Part shown: one piece after another, positions 18,350-28,483 of the stretch
Layout: each line of letters opens with the position of its first letter
How positions within the stretch are numbered: position 1 is the stretch's first letter
The notes under the pieces: model-generated
What the model saw: only the letters and a program-made list of their open reading frames with translations
What the model was told of the DNA's origin: nothing
Database searches by the model: none
NCBI RefSeq assembly: GCF_012927455.1
Contig: NZ_JABBPE010000005.1
Location: 62,001-126,000 of the forward strand
From: Polaromonas sp.
Lineage (GTDB): Bacteria; Pseudomonadota; Gammaproteobacteria; Burkholderiales; Burkholderiaceae_C
Length of the DNA: 64,000 bases
Direction: 5' to 3'
Program-made: the position numbers and the translations under genes

Positions 18350-18985
18350 TCACCAGCGCTTGCCTGACTGGTTTTCCAGTAAGGGCTTGACTTTCTCCGA
18401 AATCGCTTCGCGGGCCCTGAAAATTCTGGACCGAACCGTGCCTATGGGGCAGTTCATAGCTTCCGATATCTCCTCGTAACTCAGCCCTTCAATTTCACGC
18501 AAGGTAATAGCCTGGCGGAGCTCATGCGGAAGCGCGTCCATGGCGGAATTGATGATTTGCGCTATTTCCTTGCTGGCCAACACGGCATCTGGTGTTTCGG
18601 AACTTGTTAGTTCGTTTTCCAGCGGGGAAGTTTCATCGTCATCCGCCGATTTGAAGGAATTCTCTGAAACGGTCGGATCGCGTTTGAGGTCCATCAAGGC
18701 TTTTTTGGCGGTGTTGACCGCAATCCGGTACAGCCAGGTGTAGAACTGGGCCTCACCCCTGAATTGAGCCAATGCCCGGTAGGCCCGAATAAAGGTCTCT
18801 TGAGCAATATCTTCGACGAGATCCACATCACGAACCATGCGTCCTATCAGGCGCTGAATTCGCCGCTGGTACTTGATGACCAGCAGTTCAAAAGCCTTCT
18901 GATCACCCGCAACCGTACGTTCGACGAGGATGGCATCGCTGTCGGTAGCCTTCTCGGCCGGCAACGGTGGCGGGTCGGAGATCAT
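18350..18985 (-). CDS. rpoE: RNA polymerase sigma factor RpoE (ECF, sigma-E)
   Basis: 211 residues. ECF sigma with region 2 (FELLVIKYQRRIQRLIGR, DVDLVEDIAQETFIRAYRAL) and region 4 (LPHELRQAITLREIEGLSYEE, then CPIGTVRSRIFRARE). Drives genes for outer-membrane and periplasmic quality control. ATG start overlaps the upstream ygfX-like stop by 4 bp. The order rpoE-rseA-rseB-mucD supports the sigma-E rather than another ECF identity. Confidence 0.95.
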   Translation of the reverse strand: MISDPPPLPAEKATDSDAILVERTVAGDQKAFELLVIKYQRRIQRLIGRMVRDVDLVEDIAQETFIRAYRALAQFRGEAQFYTWLYRIAVNTAKKALMDLKRDPTVSENSFKSADDDETSPLENELTSSETPDAVLASKEIAQIINSAMDALPHELRQAITLREIEGLSYEEISEAMNCPIGTVRSRIFRAREAISEKVKPLLENQSGKRW

Positions 18986-19521
18986 GGATTTTTTTGCGTG
19001 GCAACAACCGGGTGCATAGACACGGATACTGCCACAGCATGCGGCGGTTCGGCGTGCAACGAGCCGTGCGGCGTCGAGGCAACGGTCGGCCGGCGCGGAG
19101 AATAGACCGCGCGGCGCAGATCGAGCCAGCGCTCGGGCGCGGCTTGACTATCTACCCAGATCCACAATTTGGCTTGCGCCTGACTTTGCAGCCGCAGCAG
19201 CAATCTATGCTGAAAATCGGCGGCCACCGAGAGTTCATATTCTGTAATTCCGGCCTGGTAGTTCAGCCTTTCCCAGCGCCAGACATCTCCATCCCATGCC
19301 AACTGGCCGGCCGGGGCGTTTTTGGTGCCTATAAATGCTGCCACGCCAGCAAGAAAAACGGCGACGAGGGCTATAACGGTGCGCCAATCCACCTGCCGGG
19401 TAACGTAAACCCAGAGTGGCACTAACAGCAGACCGGCAAGCCACAAACCCAGCAATACCCAGCCCTGAAAGCGCGAACGCCCCAGCGGATAGATGACCGG
19501 TGGGGCGTTATGTGCGCTCAA
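18982..19521 (-). CDS. YgfX/CptA-like membrane protein
   Basis: 179 residues. Two membrane segments near the N-terminus (about 18-40 and 46-64), then a soluble part with LRLQSQAQAKLWIWVD and ERWLDLRRAVYS. This layout and the final W.DLRR motif match what I recall of E. coli YgfX (CptA). The C-terminal 35 residues look unstructured. Start is probably TTG at 19521. It overlaps rpoE by 4 bp, a conserved position between fabF and rpoE. Whether it acts as an antitoxin-linked or a membrane-homeostasis protein is unknown. Confidence 0.55.
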   Translation of the reverse strand: MSAHNAPPVIYPLGRSRFQGWVLLGLWLAGLLLVPLWVYVTRQVDWRTVIALVAVFLAGVAAFIGTKNAPAGQLAWDGDVWRWERLNYQAGITEYELSVAADFQHRLLLRLQSQAQAKLWIWVDSQAAPERWLDLRRAVYSPRRPTVASTPHGSLHAEPPHAVAVSVSMHPVVATQKNP

Positions 19522-19569
19522 GGCAGTTTGTAGTTTGGCGCGCGCAAGAAACAGTGAAATAAAGCCGCG

Positions 19570-20814
19570 TCAGACGCGCTTGAATACCAGTGTGCCGTTG
19601 GTACCACCAAATCCAAAATTATTCTTGATCGCAATTTCGATTTTGGAATCTCGCGCTGTGTTGGCGCAGTAGTCCAGGTCACACTCGGGATCCTGATTGA
19701 AAATATTGATGGTCGGTGGAATTTTCTGATGATGCAGTGCCAGTACAGTGAACACCGACTCAACACCGCCAGCGCCTCCCAGAAGGTGGCCTGTCATGGA
19801 TTTAGTGGAGCTAACCACCATGTCCTTGGCGTGGCTGCCAAACGCCGCCTTGATAGCATTGGTTTCATTCAAGTCCCCGAGCGGAGTGGACGTGCCGTGG
19901 GCATTGAGGTATTGAACCTGATCGGCATTGATGCCAGCATTCTTCAACGCCATAACCATGGAGCGGCGGGGGCCGTCGATGTCAGGTGCCGTCATGTGAT
20001 AAGCGTCAGCGCTCATACCAAAGCCGATGACTTCGGCGTAAATCTTCGCACCACGCGCTTTGGCGTGCTCGTACTCTTCCAGCACCACCACGCCGCTACC
20101 TTCGCCCAACACAAAGCCATCCCGGTCCTTGTCCCAGGGTCGCGAAGCTGTTTTGGGGTCTTCATTACGAGTCGAGAGAGCCCTAGCCGCAGCAAAGCCG
20201 CCAAGGCCCAGCGGAGAGATCGTCGCTTCAGAGCCACCGGCAACCATGACATCGCAATCGCCATACTCAATCATGCGGGCCGACAGGCCAATGGCGTGAA
20301 GGCCGGTAGTGCAGGCGGTCACGACCGCGATATTGGGGCCTTTGAAGCCAAACTGGATCGATACATGCCCGGAGATCATGTTGATGATTGACGCCGGCAC
20401 AAAAAACGGCGAGACACGGCGCGGGCCGCGACTGACCAGTTCGCCATGCATCTGCTCAATCAGTGGCAAACCGCCAATGCCTGAACCGATATTGCACCCG
20501 ATGCGTACCGCCATCTCATCGCTTAAGGCAGCGCCGGTCGGCAGGCCGCTGTCAGCCACCGCCTGGAAAGCTGCTGCCAGCCCCAAGTGGATGAAGCGAT
20601 CCATGTGACGAGCGTCTTTCTCGGGGATGTAATCCGATATCTTGAATCCCTTGACCTCACCTGCGAACTTGCAGGAAAAATCGCTTGCATCAAAATGGGT
20701 GATCAGATCAATACCGGGGGTTCCGGCAAGCACATTGGCCCAGGAATCGGCCACGGTATTACCTACCGGGCTGACACAACCCAGACCTGTCACGACGACA
20801 CGACGACGGCTCAT
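19570..20814 (-). CDS. fabF: 3-oxoacyl-ACP synthase II (FabF)
   Basis: 414 residues, condensing enzyme for elongation of acyl-ACP with malonyl-ACP. Active-site Cys168 in [12 protein letters not shown], the two histidines in [11 protein letters not shown] and [12 protein letters not shown]. Length and ATG start fit. Follows acpP after 234 bp and ends the fab series on this strand. Confidence 0.97.
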   Translation of the reverse strand: MSRRRVVVTGLGCVSPVGNTVADSWANVLAGTPGIDLITHFDASDFSCKFAGEVKGFKISDYIPEKDARHMDRFIHLGLAAAFQAVADSGLPTGAALSDEMAVRIGCNIGSGIGGLPLIEQMHGELVSRGPRRVSPFFVPASIINMISGHVSIQFGFKGPNIAVVTACTTGLHAIGLSARMIEYGDCDVMVAGGSEATISPLGLGGFAAARALSTRNEDPKTASRPWDKDRDGFVLGEGSGVVVLEEYEHAKARGAKIYAEVIGFGMSADAYHMTAPDIDGPRRSMVMALKNAGINADQVQYLNAHGTSTPLGDLNETNAIKAAFGSHAKDMVVSSTKSMTGHLLGGAGGVESVFTVLALHHQKIPPTINIFNQDPECDLDYCANTARDSKIEIAIKNNFGFGGTNGTLVFKRV

Positions 20815-21048
20815 TCAGTAATCCTGAAAAAATCACGAAAGGCCATAAAAGACCTTTCAGGTTTGATAACAGCAAAGGCACGAAAGCCTCGGAATCTGTG
20901 CATGGCTCGACCCGGCGAGCGCTACAGGCCGGGATAGATCGCAAGCCGCACTTTACAGCCGATATCCCAGCTATTGTTCAAAAAATGCGGCGCCCTGAAT
21001 CTCCCAACCTTGCGGCTGGTCAACCTAAGACGAGTGAGCAGATGTTCG

Positions 21049-21345
<297 letters not shown>

Positions 21346-21449
21346 CTAAGCACCGGGCCGGACGGATAAAAACCGGCTTCGATTTCCTGTGTTTTACCAC
21401 TGTCAACCCGCAGCTTTCATGAAACCCGCAAGGTCAACAGCTTGGACGG

Positions 21450-22196
21450 CTACATGTACATGCCACCGTTAACATGAATTTCCTGGCCCGTGATGTAAGC
21501 CGCCTGCGGACTGGCTACAAACGCCACAGCATGCGCAATATCTTGGGGTTTACCAAGATGACCCAACGGAATCTGTCCCAAGAGCATTTTTTTCTGCTCC
21601 TCCGACAGGCTGGCGGTCATGTCGGTTTCAATAAAGCCTGGCGCCACGCAATTGACCGTGATGTTGCGCGAGCCCAGCTCGCGCGCCAACGCACGCGTCA
21701 TACCCGCCACGCCAGCCTTGGCTGCTGCGTAATTAACCTGCCCGGCATTGCCTGACGCACCGACCACCGACGTAATGCTGATAATGCGGCCATAGCGCTG
21801 CTTCATCATGGTCCGCATCACCGCACGACTCATGCGGAACACCGCTTTAAGATTGGTGTCGATTACCGAATCCCAGTCATCGTCCTTCAAGCGCATCGCC
21901 AGCATGTCACGCGTGATGCCTGCATTGTTCACCAAAACCTGCAACCCGCCGTGCTCTTTGACAATGCTGTCTATCAGCGCTTCTGCAGCTGCCGCATCAT
22001 TCACATTCAGATTCTTCCCGACACAGCCCGGAAATGCCGCTAGAACCCGACTAATTTTTTCGGCCCCTTCGTCGCTGGTTGCGGTGCCAATCACCTTAAG
22101 TCCCTTTCGGGCCAGCTCAAACGCAATGGAAGCACCTATGCCACGCGATGCACCGGTGACCAGCGCGACCTGTCCTTCAAACTTTAATTCGCTCAT
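21450..22196 (-). CDS. fabG: 3-oxoacyl-ACP reductase FabG
   Basis: 248 residues, NADPH-dependent short-chain dehydrogenase. Gly-rich cofactor motif TGASRGIGASIAFELA (14-29), NNAG near residue 90, catalytic Tyr/Lys in NYAAAKAG (about 154-161). Reduces 3-ketoacyl-ACP in fatty acid elongation. ATG overlaps the fabD stop by 4 bp. Confidence 0.96.
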   Translation of the reverse strand: MSELKFEGQVALVTGASRGIGASIAFELARKGLKVIGTATSDEGAEKISRVLAAFPGCVGKNLNVNDAAAAEALIDSIVKEHGGLQVLVNNAGITRDMLAMRLKDDDWDSVIDTNLKAVFRMSRAVMRTMMKQRYGRIISITSVVGASGNAGQVNYAAAKAGVAGMTRALARELGSRNITVNCVAPGFIETDMTASLSEEQKKMLLGQIPLGHLGKPQDIAHAVAFVASPQAAYITGQEIHVNGGMYM

Positions 22197-23143
22197 GCAA
22201 GCATCCCCTTCACATCAACCAACGAGGCAGGATCATACAAGGGCGTACCCGTCAGCTCGGAATCAATTCTTTTCACCGTGCCCGCCAACACCCTGCCCGG
22301 CCCGCATTCAACAATGCTAGTCAGTCCGCGCGCTTTAATGGCTTGCACGCATTCAACCCAGCGCACCGGACCAAACGCCTGCTCGTAAAGCGCCGCTCGA
22401 ATCCGGTCGGCATCGGTCTCGCTAGCTGCCTCAATATTATTGATGACCGGAATCTGGGGAGCTGCAAAATGAACGGTCGCCAATTTTTCCTTGAGCTTCT
22501 CAGCCGCTGGCTTCATCAGACTGGAATGAAACGGCGCCGAAACCGGTAAGGGCAAGGCTCGCTTGGCGCCGTTGGCCTTGAGGACTTCGCAGGCTTTGTC
22601 CACTGCAGCCTTGCTGCCTGCAATGACCGTCTGCAGGGGGTCATTGAAATTGACGGCTTCAACCACTTCAGTCGTGTTGATTCCAAACGTCCGCACCGCC
22701 TCTGCACATCCTGTAATCACCTTGGCCGCATCTAACCCCAGAATCGCGGCCATCGCGCCCACCCCCACGGGAACAGCGTCCTGCATGGCCTGCGCCCGAA
22801 ATCGCACCAGTGGTACAGCCTGCGTCAGGGACAACACGCCCGACGCCACCAGCGCTGAATACTCCCCCAGGGAGTGCCCGGCCACTACAGCTGGTACGGC
22901 GTCGGTCTCGGCCATCCACGCCCGGTAAATCGCCACGCCTGCAACTAGCATCACAGGTTGGGTGTTGGTCGTCAGGCCCAGTTCCTCCTTCGGACCTTCC
23001 CGAATCAGTCGACCGAGGTCCTGATTCAGCGCGTCAGACGCCTCCACCAGCGTTTGCGCGATGACGGGGTGGTCACCCCAGGCATCCAGCATGCCGACCG
23101 ACTGTGAGCCTTGGCCCGGAAAAACAAAGGCGAACGATTTCAA
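22193..23143 (-). CDS. fabD: Malonyl-CoA-ACP transacylase FabD
   Basis: 316 residues. FVFPGQGSQSVGML at the start, catalytic Ser91 in AGHSLGEYSALVASG, and catalytic His in VSAPFHSSLMKPA. Transfers malonyl from CoA to ACP. The first codon appears to be TTG, with a GGAG sequence upstream. Translationally coupled to fabG. Unlike the usual order, fabH does not directly precede it: two unrelated genes intervene. Confidence 0.96.
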   Translation of the reverse strand: MKSFAFVFPGQGSQSVGMLDAWGDHPVIAQTLVEASDALNQDLGRLIREGPKEELGLTTNTQPVMLVAGVAIYRAWMAETDAVPAVVAGHSLGEYSALVASGVLSLTQAVPLVRFRAQAMQDAVPVGVGAMAAILGLDAAKVITGCAEAVRTFGINTTEVVEAVNFNDPLQTVIAGSKAAVDKACEVLKANGAKRALPLPVSAPFHSSLMKPAAEKLKEKLATVHFAAPQIPVINNIEAASETDADRIRAALYEQAFGPVRWVECVQAIKARGLTSIVECGPGRVLAGTVKRIDSELTGTPLYDPASLVDVKGMLA

Positions 23144-23246
23144 GTGAACACTCCGGTTATCAAACTTTTCAACTCAAGCCATGAAAAATATCAGGGCCAA
23201 TTTCAGGAATACACACGCAGCCATCGCCGGTTGCACAACGGGCGCA

Positions 23247-23915
23247 TCAGGCCGACTGGTACGCAGCATCCGATTCAGTCCGCCTGGACCTAGCCAGCAA
23301 ATGTCGAGCACCGCACTTTACACACTGGAAAAGCGCTGCGAATGCCAGCCAGGGATCCAGGAGATAGTCCCAAAGATTAGTAGATTCCAGTACGCCGAAA
23401 CGCCATGCCAGCAAGGCCAGTGCCACAAGAATCGGCACCAGCCGCAGACCTTGGGCCCAGCAAAACAGTGACAGTACCAGCAGCCCGACCCACATGCCGG
23501 GTGCACCCCATCCGGCCCGATAGACATCCCAATCACTCCAGCCCAGCGCCAGCGGATATAGAAGCAACGCGGCTACTCCGACCACAGCGTTCACGGCCAT
23601 GCGCTCCCGCAGATCAACTGCGCCAAGCCCCAACAAACGCTGGCGCAAATTCATACAAGCCAGCGCCACCAGCGTGATACTGAGGTCCGAACTGATGCCT
23701 CTTATGTAAGCCACCAGGGGCAACTGAACGGATCCAAAGGGGCACCAAAAAATCACAAAAAAGATCGCCGCAACCCATTTGGCCGATCGAGTACTGCGGG
23801 TGACGCCAGCGACGCCCGAGCCCCGTCGCATGCAGTCCAGCAACCGCAAGACGCCGGTGCACAGCACTAGAGCGATGCCCATCAGAGCCGCCAGATCAGT
23901 TAGGGGCGGCAACAT
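23247..23915 (-). CDS. Polytopic membrane protein of unknown function, in the fab cluster
   Basis: 222 residues from the ATG at 23915, which overlaps the sialidase-like gene by 20 bp; the frame is open further upstream but inside that gene. About six membrane segments are visible (for example DLAALMGIALVLCTGVL, WVAAIFFVIFWCPFG, NAVVGVAALLLYPLAL, MWVGLLVLSLFCWAQ). It has the look of an exosortase- or acyltransferase-like membrane protein, but I see none of their catalytic motifs with confidence. The overlap implies it works with the sialidase-like protein. Confidence 0.55.
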   Translation of the reverse strand: MLPPLTDLAALMGIALVLCTGVLRLLDCMRRGSGVAGVTRSTRSAKWVAAIFFVIFWCPFGSVQLPLVAYIRGISSDLSITLVALACMNLRQRLLGLGAVDLRERMAVNAVVGVAALLLYPLALGWSDWDVYRAGWGAPGMWVGLLVLSLFCWAQGLRLVPILVALALLAWRFGVLESTNLWDYLLDPWLAFAALFQCVKCGARHLLARSRRTESDAAYQSA

Positions 23916-25287
23916 GTGCGGGGACTGCTTGGGCAGCTGAAACAGGTTGCAGGGGGTCAAAGCGCACATGCTTGATGCGCGTGCGGTGCCAGGTGTACAC
24001 AAGATGGATGTAGCCATCTCTACTTTGCAACAAATAAGGGTATGAGAACTCCTGCGCGCAGCTGGCAGCACCGCACAGCTGGCGTTTGGCGCTGGCTACA
24101 TAGGCCCGAGTCTGCTCTTCGCTCGCCCCGCGCGCCTTGAGTTCATTACCCAACAAACGCTCGTAGTTATCTGTCAACAATCGGGTTTCAGGCGTGGTGG
24201 ATGACTCCACAATCCACGGGCGCGCGCCATCGAAGCTGCCGCCGATGCTGGTCTGCAAGAGCGCGAGAACTTCGCGGTTTCTGGTTGCAGGGTTTAGGGC
24301 CAGCCACTGCGCACCTGTCGCTGTCACAACCCCGGCGAGCGCTGAATCCGGGTTAGGCCAGGTGCTTGGCCGCGTGGAAGACCAGGTGCTGCCGGCGTCG
24401 TCAGTCGTGGACCGCATCATGGCAATGGCGTTGCCCGAACGCATATAGGCCTGCGCTTGTAGCGGCCCGGCTACCAGTACCACCGGTTGCAGGCTGTTTC
24501 GGCTGCCGGCGATACGCACTTTGTCAAGCACCTGCCCGCTGCCATTGATTCGCAGTATTTCACCAAATTTGCTTACAAACTCGTGGTAAACCGGCAGCGC
24601 GACTCCGCCATCTTGCAAGGCAATTGGCGCCCCTTTGACCAGTGTGCTGATATTAAGAAAGGGCGAGGTCACGAGGCGCCGGGGCGCGCTCCAAGTGGAC
24701 CCTTCATCACTGGAACGGGCCCATGTAATGGAACTGCCGGCCCACCCTCCCAGGGAAACATTGACCAGCCAAAGCCACAGCGATCCATCGGGGGCGCGCG
24801 TTATCACCGGATTACCCATTTTTTTAACATAGCGCCAGAGGCCCTTCTGAAGCTGTCGCCTGTCCACGACTGTGCTTTCAGCGCCCCAGTGCAAGCTGGT
24901 TGCGTCCATGATGGCACTTTGAATGGTGACGTCTCTCGCACCTTCGCGCGACCCTGAGAACCAGACCGCCCGCAAGCTGCCATCGCGCAATTCAACAATG
25001 GAAGGGGCATGCACGGCCTGGCCCGGGGCAGAGGAGACAAATTGCGCGTCAAATCGGAAACGGCCATCGGGTGAGACCTGCTGCTGAGGCAAACTCGTTA
25101 GCGGAGCTGTTTTGGTAGAGAGTCCCGCCACGTTTTCTGCCATTTCGGGCTGCTGCGGCACCGTGGCAAAGTTCGCTGCGGGTGGGCGGTCGAGAATTTT
25201 CCATCCGGCAAGGGCAAAGGCCAGCGCCAGCAATAGCGCAGCAAAGCGGTCGAAGCGCGCAGTAAAGACCGAGGGTCTAAAGTTCAC
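23896..25287 (-). CDS. Sialidase-superfamily (BNR repeat) protein, membrane-anchored
   Basis: 463 residues. One N-terminal membrane segment (about 15-31) anchors or exports the protein. The rest is a six-bladed sialidase-like propeller: APSIVELRDGSLRAVWFSGS (94-113) with EGARDV, and two Asp-box motifs, SSDEGSTWS (192-200) and TTDDAGSTWS (294-303). The Arg and Tyr residues of true sialidases cannot be assigned with confidence, so the activity could be on another glycan. It sits between fabD and fabH, where Burkholderiales normally have nothing, and overlaps the membrane-protein gene downstream. Confidence 0.75.
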   Translation of the reverse strand: MNFRPSVFTARFDRFAALLLALAFALAGWKILDRPPAANFATVPQQPEMAENVAGLSTKTAPLTSLPQQQVSPDGRFRFDAQFVSSAPGQAVHAPSIVELRDGSLRAVWFSGSREGARDVTIQSAIMDATSLHWGAESTVVDRRQLQKGLWRYVKKMGNPVITRAPDGSLWLWLVNVSLGGWAGSSITWARSSDEGSTWSAPRRLVTSPFLNISTLVKGAPIALQDGGVALPVYHEFVSKFGEILRINGSGQVLDKVRIAGSRNSLQPVVLVAGPLQAQAYMRSGNAIAMMRSTTDDAGSTWSSTRPSTWPNPDSALAGVVTATGAQWLALNPATRNREVLALLQTSIGGSFDGARPWIVESSTTPETRLLTDNYERLLGNELKARGASEEQTRAYVASAKRQLCGAASCAQEFSYPYLLQSRDGYIHLVYTWHRTRIKHVRFDPLQPVSAAQAVPAHVAAPN

Positions 25288-25335
25288 GCGGCCACCTGTC
25301 TGGCTGAAGTAGGCAGAGGAATGCGGGAACTCATC

Positions 25336-26313
25336 TCAATAATTGAGCAGCACCGCACCCCACGTGAAGCCTCCACCCACGCCCTCCAGCAAGAGGGTGT
25401 CGCCTTTCTTGACCTTACCGTCACGCACGGCTACATCCATCGCCAAAGGAATGGACGCAGCGGAGGTGTTGCCATGCTGGTCCACCGTAACAATCACCTT
25501 TTCAAGCGGCATCTTCAGCTTCCTGGCCGTGCTCTGCATGATTCGGATATTGGCCTGGTGCGGAATCATCCAGTCGATGTCAGCTTCGCTCAGATTCGCT
25601 TTAGCCAGCGTGGCGCGGGCGGTACTTTCGAGCAGGCCCACAGCAAGCTTGAACACAGCCTGTCCGTCCATTTTGAGCAAGGGGTCGCCCACAACTTGGC
25701 CACCCGAGACATGGCCTGGCACGCATAAGATGCCCACATACTTGCCGTCGGCATGCAGATCACTGGCAAGAATGCCAGGTGTGTCCGAGGCTTGCAGCAC
25801 CACCGCACCCGCTCCGTCGCCAAACAGCACGCAGGTGGTCCTGTCTGAAAAATCCAGAATGCGCGAAAAAACCTCGGCCCCTATCACCAAGGCTTTTGTA
25901 GCGGAACCCGTTTTAATCAAGGCATCAGCCACAGTCAGCGCATAGATAAATCCGCTGCAAACGGCCTGGACATCGAAAGCCGGGCAACCGGCTATCCCCA
26001 GTTTGTTTTGCACAATACACGCCACCGATGGAAACACCATGTCCGGGGTTGATGTGGCAACGATGATGAGATCAATGTCGGACGCCAGTAAGCCAGCAGC
26101 TTCCAAGGCCTGCTTGGCGGCCGCAACGGCTAGGTCGCTGCTGGAAACATCAGGCGCCGCAAAGTGGCGGGCCCGAATTCCGGTGCGCTCGACAATCCAT
26201 TCATCGGAGGTTTCAACGCCCTTGGTCGCAAGTTCAGCTGCTAGTTCGGCATTTGTCAGTCGACGCGGAGGCAAATAACTTCCGGTACCGGTGATGCGTG
26301 AATAACGGGTCAT
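25336..26313 (-). CDS. fabH: 3-oxoacyl-ACP synthase III (FabH)
   Basis: 325 residues. Starts fatty acid synthesis by condensing acetyl-CoA with malonyl-ACP. Catalytic triad visible: Cys119 in [12 protein letters not shown], His in [10 protein letters not shown], Asn in [13 protein letters not shown] start 11 bp after plsX. Downstream lies the sialidase-like gene instead of fabD. Confidence 0.97.
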   Translation of the reverse strand: MTRYSRITGTGSYLPPRRLTNAELAAELATKGVETSDEWIVERTGIRARHFAAPDVSSSDLAVAAAKQALEAAGLLASDIDLIIVATSTPDMVFPSVACIVQNKLGIAGCPAFDVQAVCSGFIYALTVADALIKTGSATKALVIGAEVFSRILDFSDRTTCVLFGDGAGAVVLQASDTPGILASDLHADGKYVGILCVPGHVSGGQVVGDPLLKMDGQAVFKLAVGLLESTARATLAKANLSEADIDWMIPHQANIRIMQSTARKLKMPLEKVIVTVDQHGNTSAASIPLAMDVAVRDGKVKKGDTLLLEGVGGGFTWGAVLLNY

Positions 26314-26324
26314 GGGATTAATGA

Positions 26325-27434
26325 TTAGTGTGCCTGGATTGCAACAGGTAAGGCTCCGGGCCTTGATGACTCATCAAGCAACACATCGCTTGACGGTCCG
26401 ACCGGCACCGCCAACAAAGGCGCAGCATGGTCAATGCGCTCGCGTACCTTCTCAAGCAGATTATTTCGCGCAGCATCATAAGCCCGATTCAGCGCCCTCT
26501 CAAACGCGAAGGCGTCAGCAGAGCCATGGCTCTTGAACACCAGTCCGCGCAAACCCAGCAAAGCAGCACCGTTATAACGACGATGATCAAAACGATTCTT
26601 AAATGCAGCTAAGACCGGATAGGCGACAATCGCGGAAATTTTCGTCAAAATATTGCGAGAAAACTCTGCTTTAATGAAGTCACCAATCATATGCGCCAAG
26701 CCTTCGCTGGTTTTGAGCGCGACATTTCCGACAAAACCGTCACACACCACGAGATCGGTTGTGCCCTTGAAAATGTCATCACCCTCGACATTCCCGAAGA
26801 AATTGATATCACCGGAATTAGACGCTGATCGCAACAATCTACCAGCTCTTTTGATTATTTCGCTGCCTTTGATAGCCTCTTCTCCGATATTGAGAAGACC
26901 GACTGTGGGCGACGGCTTGTCGGCAATAGCGGCCACCAGCGCAGATCCCATGACTGCAAATTGCAGCAGGTGCTCTTCGGTGCAATCTACATTTGCACCC
27001 AGATCAAGCACTGTGGTGGCACCACCCGCCGCATTGGGCAACTGGGAGGCAATGGCTGGCCGGTCTATACCGTCCATCGTTTTAAGGACGTAACGGGCAA
27101 TCGCCATCAGCGCACCAGTGTTACCGCCTGAAACTGCAGCTTGAGCCAAACCGCCCTTGACCTGATTCATCGTCACCCGCATCGACGAATCTTTTTTACG
27201 CCGCAAGGCAATTTCCAGCGGATCGTCCATGGTGACGACCTCACTGGCTGCAACGATTTGACAACGGGCGTGAGATCGTAGTCGGGCATGCAGCGGATGC
27301 AGCGCCAGAACTTCAGGCTGCCCCACCAGAAGCACCGAAGCGCCGGGGTGCCCTTCCAGAAACGCAAGAGTTGCCGGAATAGTGACAGCGGGACCGACGT
27401 CGCCGCCCATGGCATCTACGGCGATGCTGATCAT
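26325..27434 (-). CDS. plsX: Phosphate acyltransferase PlsX
   Basis: 369 residues. Makes acyl-phosphate from acyl-ACP for phospholipid synthesis, linking the fab cluster to membrane lipid assembly. Family motifs: [14 protein letters not shown] at the start, [10 protein letters not shown], and [20 protein letters not shown] start. A hairpin terminator just upstream (27468-27502) partly separates it from rpmF. Confidence 0.95.
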   Translation of the reverse strand: MISIAVDAMGGDVGPAVTIPATLAFLEGHPGASVLLVGQPEVLALHPLHARLRSHARCQIVAASEVVTMDDPLEIALRRKKDSSMRVTMNQVKGGLAQAAVSGGNTGALMAIARYVLKTMDGIDRPAIASQLPNAAGGATTVLDLGANVDCTEEHLLQFAVMGSALVAAIADKPSPTVGLLNIGEEAIKGSEIIKRAGRLLRSASNSGDINFFGNVEGDDIFKGTTDLVVCDGFVGNVALKTSEGLAHMIGDFIKAEFSRNILTKISAIVAYPVLAAFKNRFDHRRYNGAALLGLRGLVFKSHGSADAFAFERALNRAYDAARNNLLEKVRERIDHAAPLLAVPVGPSSDVLLDESSRPGALPVAIQAH

Positions 27435-27467
27435 GAGAAGATCGGATCGATCACGAATTGGCGCCTA

Positions 27468-27502
27468 AATAAAAGAATGGCCCGCAAGATGAGTGCGGGC
27501 CA
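27468..27502 (-). terminator. Rho-independent terminator after rpmF
   Basis: Nine-base-pair stem (27478-27486 with 27494-27502, TGGCCCGCA) and a seven-base loop, followed on the minus strand by a U-rich tract over 27468-27477. It lies between rpmF and plsX and probably lowers expression of plsX-fab relative to the ribosomal protein. Confidence 0.75.
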
Positions 27503-27519
27503 ATGTTCAAAGCTTGGGA

Positions 27520-27702
27520 TTACGCTTCAATTTTGGTTTTCAGCACTTTGCGACCACGGTAAAAACCGGTAGGGCTGATGTGGTGCCGCAAATGGATTTC
27601 GCCGGTGGTGGGTTCCACGGCGATGCCTGGCACGGTCAGAGCGTTGTGCGAGCGATGCATACCGCGCTTGGAAGGTGACTTTTTGTTCTGTTGGACGGCC
27701 AT
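27520..27702 (-). CDS. rpmF: 50S ribosomal protein L32
   Basis: 60 residues, starting [20 protein letters not shown], the conserved bL32 N-terminus, with a basic C-terminal half. No zinc cysteines are present (a C-minus form). It follows yceD after 204 bp and precedes a terminator and plsX, the standard order. Confidence 0.97.
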   Translation of the reverse strand: MAVQQNKKSPSKRGMHRSHNALTVPGIAVEPTTGEIHLRHHISPTGFYRGRKVLKTKIEA

Positions 27703-27906
27703 GATCCGCTCCTAAGGGGGTAAAGGGGTTGCTAATTACGCACCAAGAATTTTCAATTCAGGTAGATTGACCGTATGGGCCCGTATCACTGCATTGGTAC
27801 GCGAAGCCTTTGATTATAGCTCGATACAGAGCACATCCTCCAATGCCCCCACTCGGGTGTTCAGCAAGGCCTGCCGCCAGCGTATTTCCCATCGAAAAAA
27901 CCAAGA

Positions 27907-28458
27907 CTAAATCACTATTTTTTTCTTCTTGAGTTCGGCCAGAACAGCGAAAGGATTGGGCTTCTCCGCGGTTTCGCTGGCGATGTCAACCTCGCCGGCA
28001 CTAAGCGTCGGGGTCACTGGGCACTGCTCATGCATGGGCACTAGCGGGAGCGCCATCAGCAATTCGTCTTCCAGTAAGGCGAGCAAATCAAAGTGAGGCT
28101 CCATGACCAGCAAGTCTTCCTCGGACTGGTCGTCTTCGGCCATGGCGATGTCTTCGGTGGCCACAAACCGGTACCACTGGTCTACTTCCACCGGCGCAAT
28201 CACCGCCCCCATGCAGCGCTGGCAGGTCAACGGAAGGTCCGCCTTGGCCTGCAAATGCAGCCACACCCCGGGCTCCGCACCGGGTTGCGGCCGCAACTCA
28301 CCTTTCGCTGTCCAATGCACAGCTGAATCGGGCTGCAGCCCTTGCATTTCCTTGGCAAGGCGCTCCATATTTTGTAGCAAAGTGGTTTCGGCGAGCGGCA
28401 CGCCATCTTGCACGAAGGCCTGCATGTTGAGGCGATTGGCTTGAAGATTTGAGGACAT
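27907..28458 (-). CDS. yceD: YceD family protein (DUF177), 23S rRNA accumulation protein
   Basis: 183 residues from the ATG at 28458, which is the start that avoids overlap with the divergent maf gene; the frame is open up to 28581. The DUF177 signature is clear: LTCQRCMGAVIAPVEV, an acidic middle (MAEDDQSEEDLLVMEPHFDL), and MALPLVPMHEQCP, ending with Lys residues. Needed for normal 23S rRNA levels in E. coli and linked to rpmF. Only 25 bp separate its start from maf. Confidence 0.9.
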   Translation of the reverse strand: MSSNLQANRLNMQAFVQDGVPLAETTLLQNMERLAKEMQGLQPDSAVHWTAKGELRPQPGAEPGVWLHLQAKADLPLTCQRCMGAVIAPVEVDQWYRFVATEDIAMAEDDQSEEDLLVMEPHFDLLALLEDELLMALPLVPMHEQCPVTPTLSAGEVDIASETAEKPNPFAVLAELKKKKIVI

Positions 28459-28483
28459 GAGTGCAGTGTAAGAGAATCGGAGC

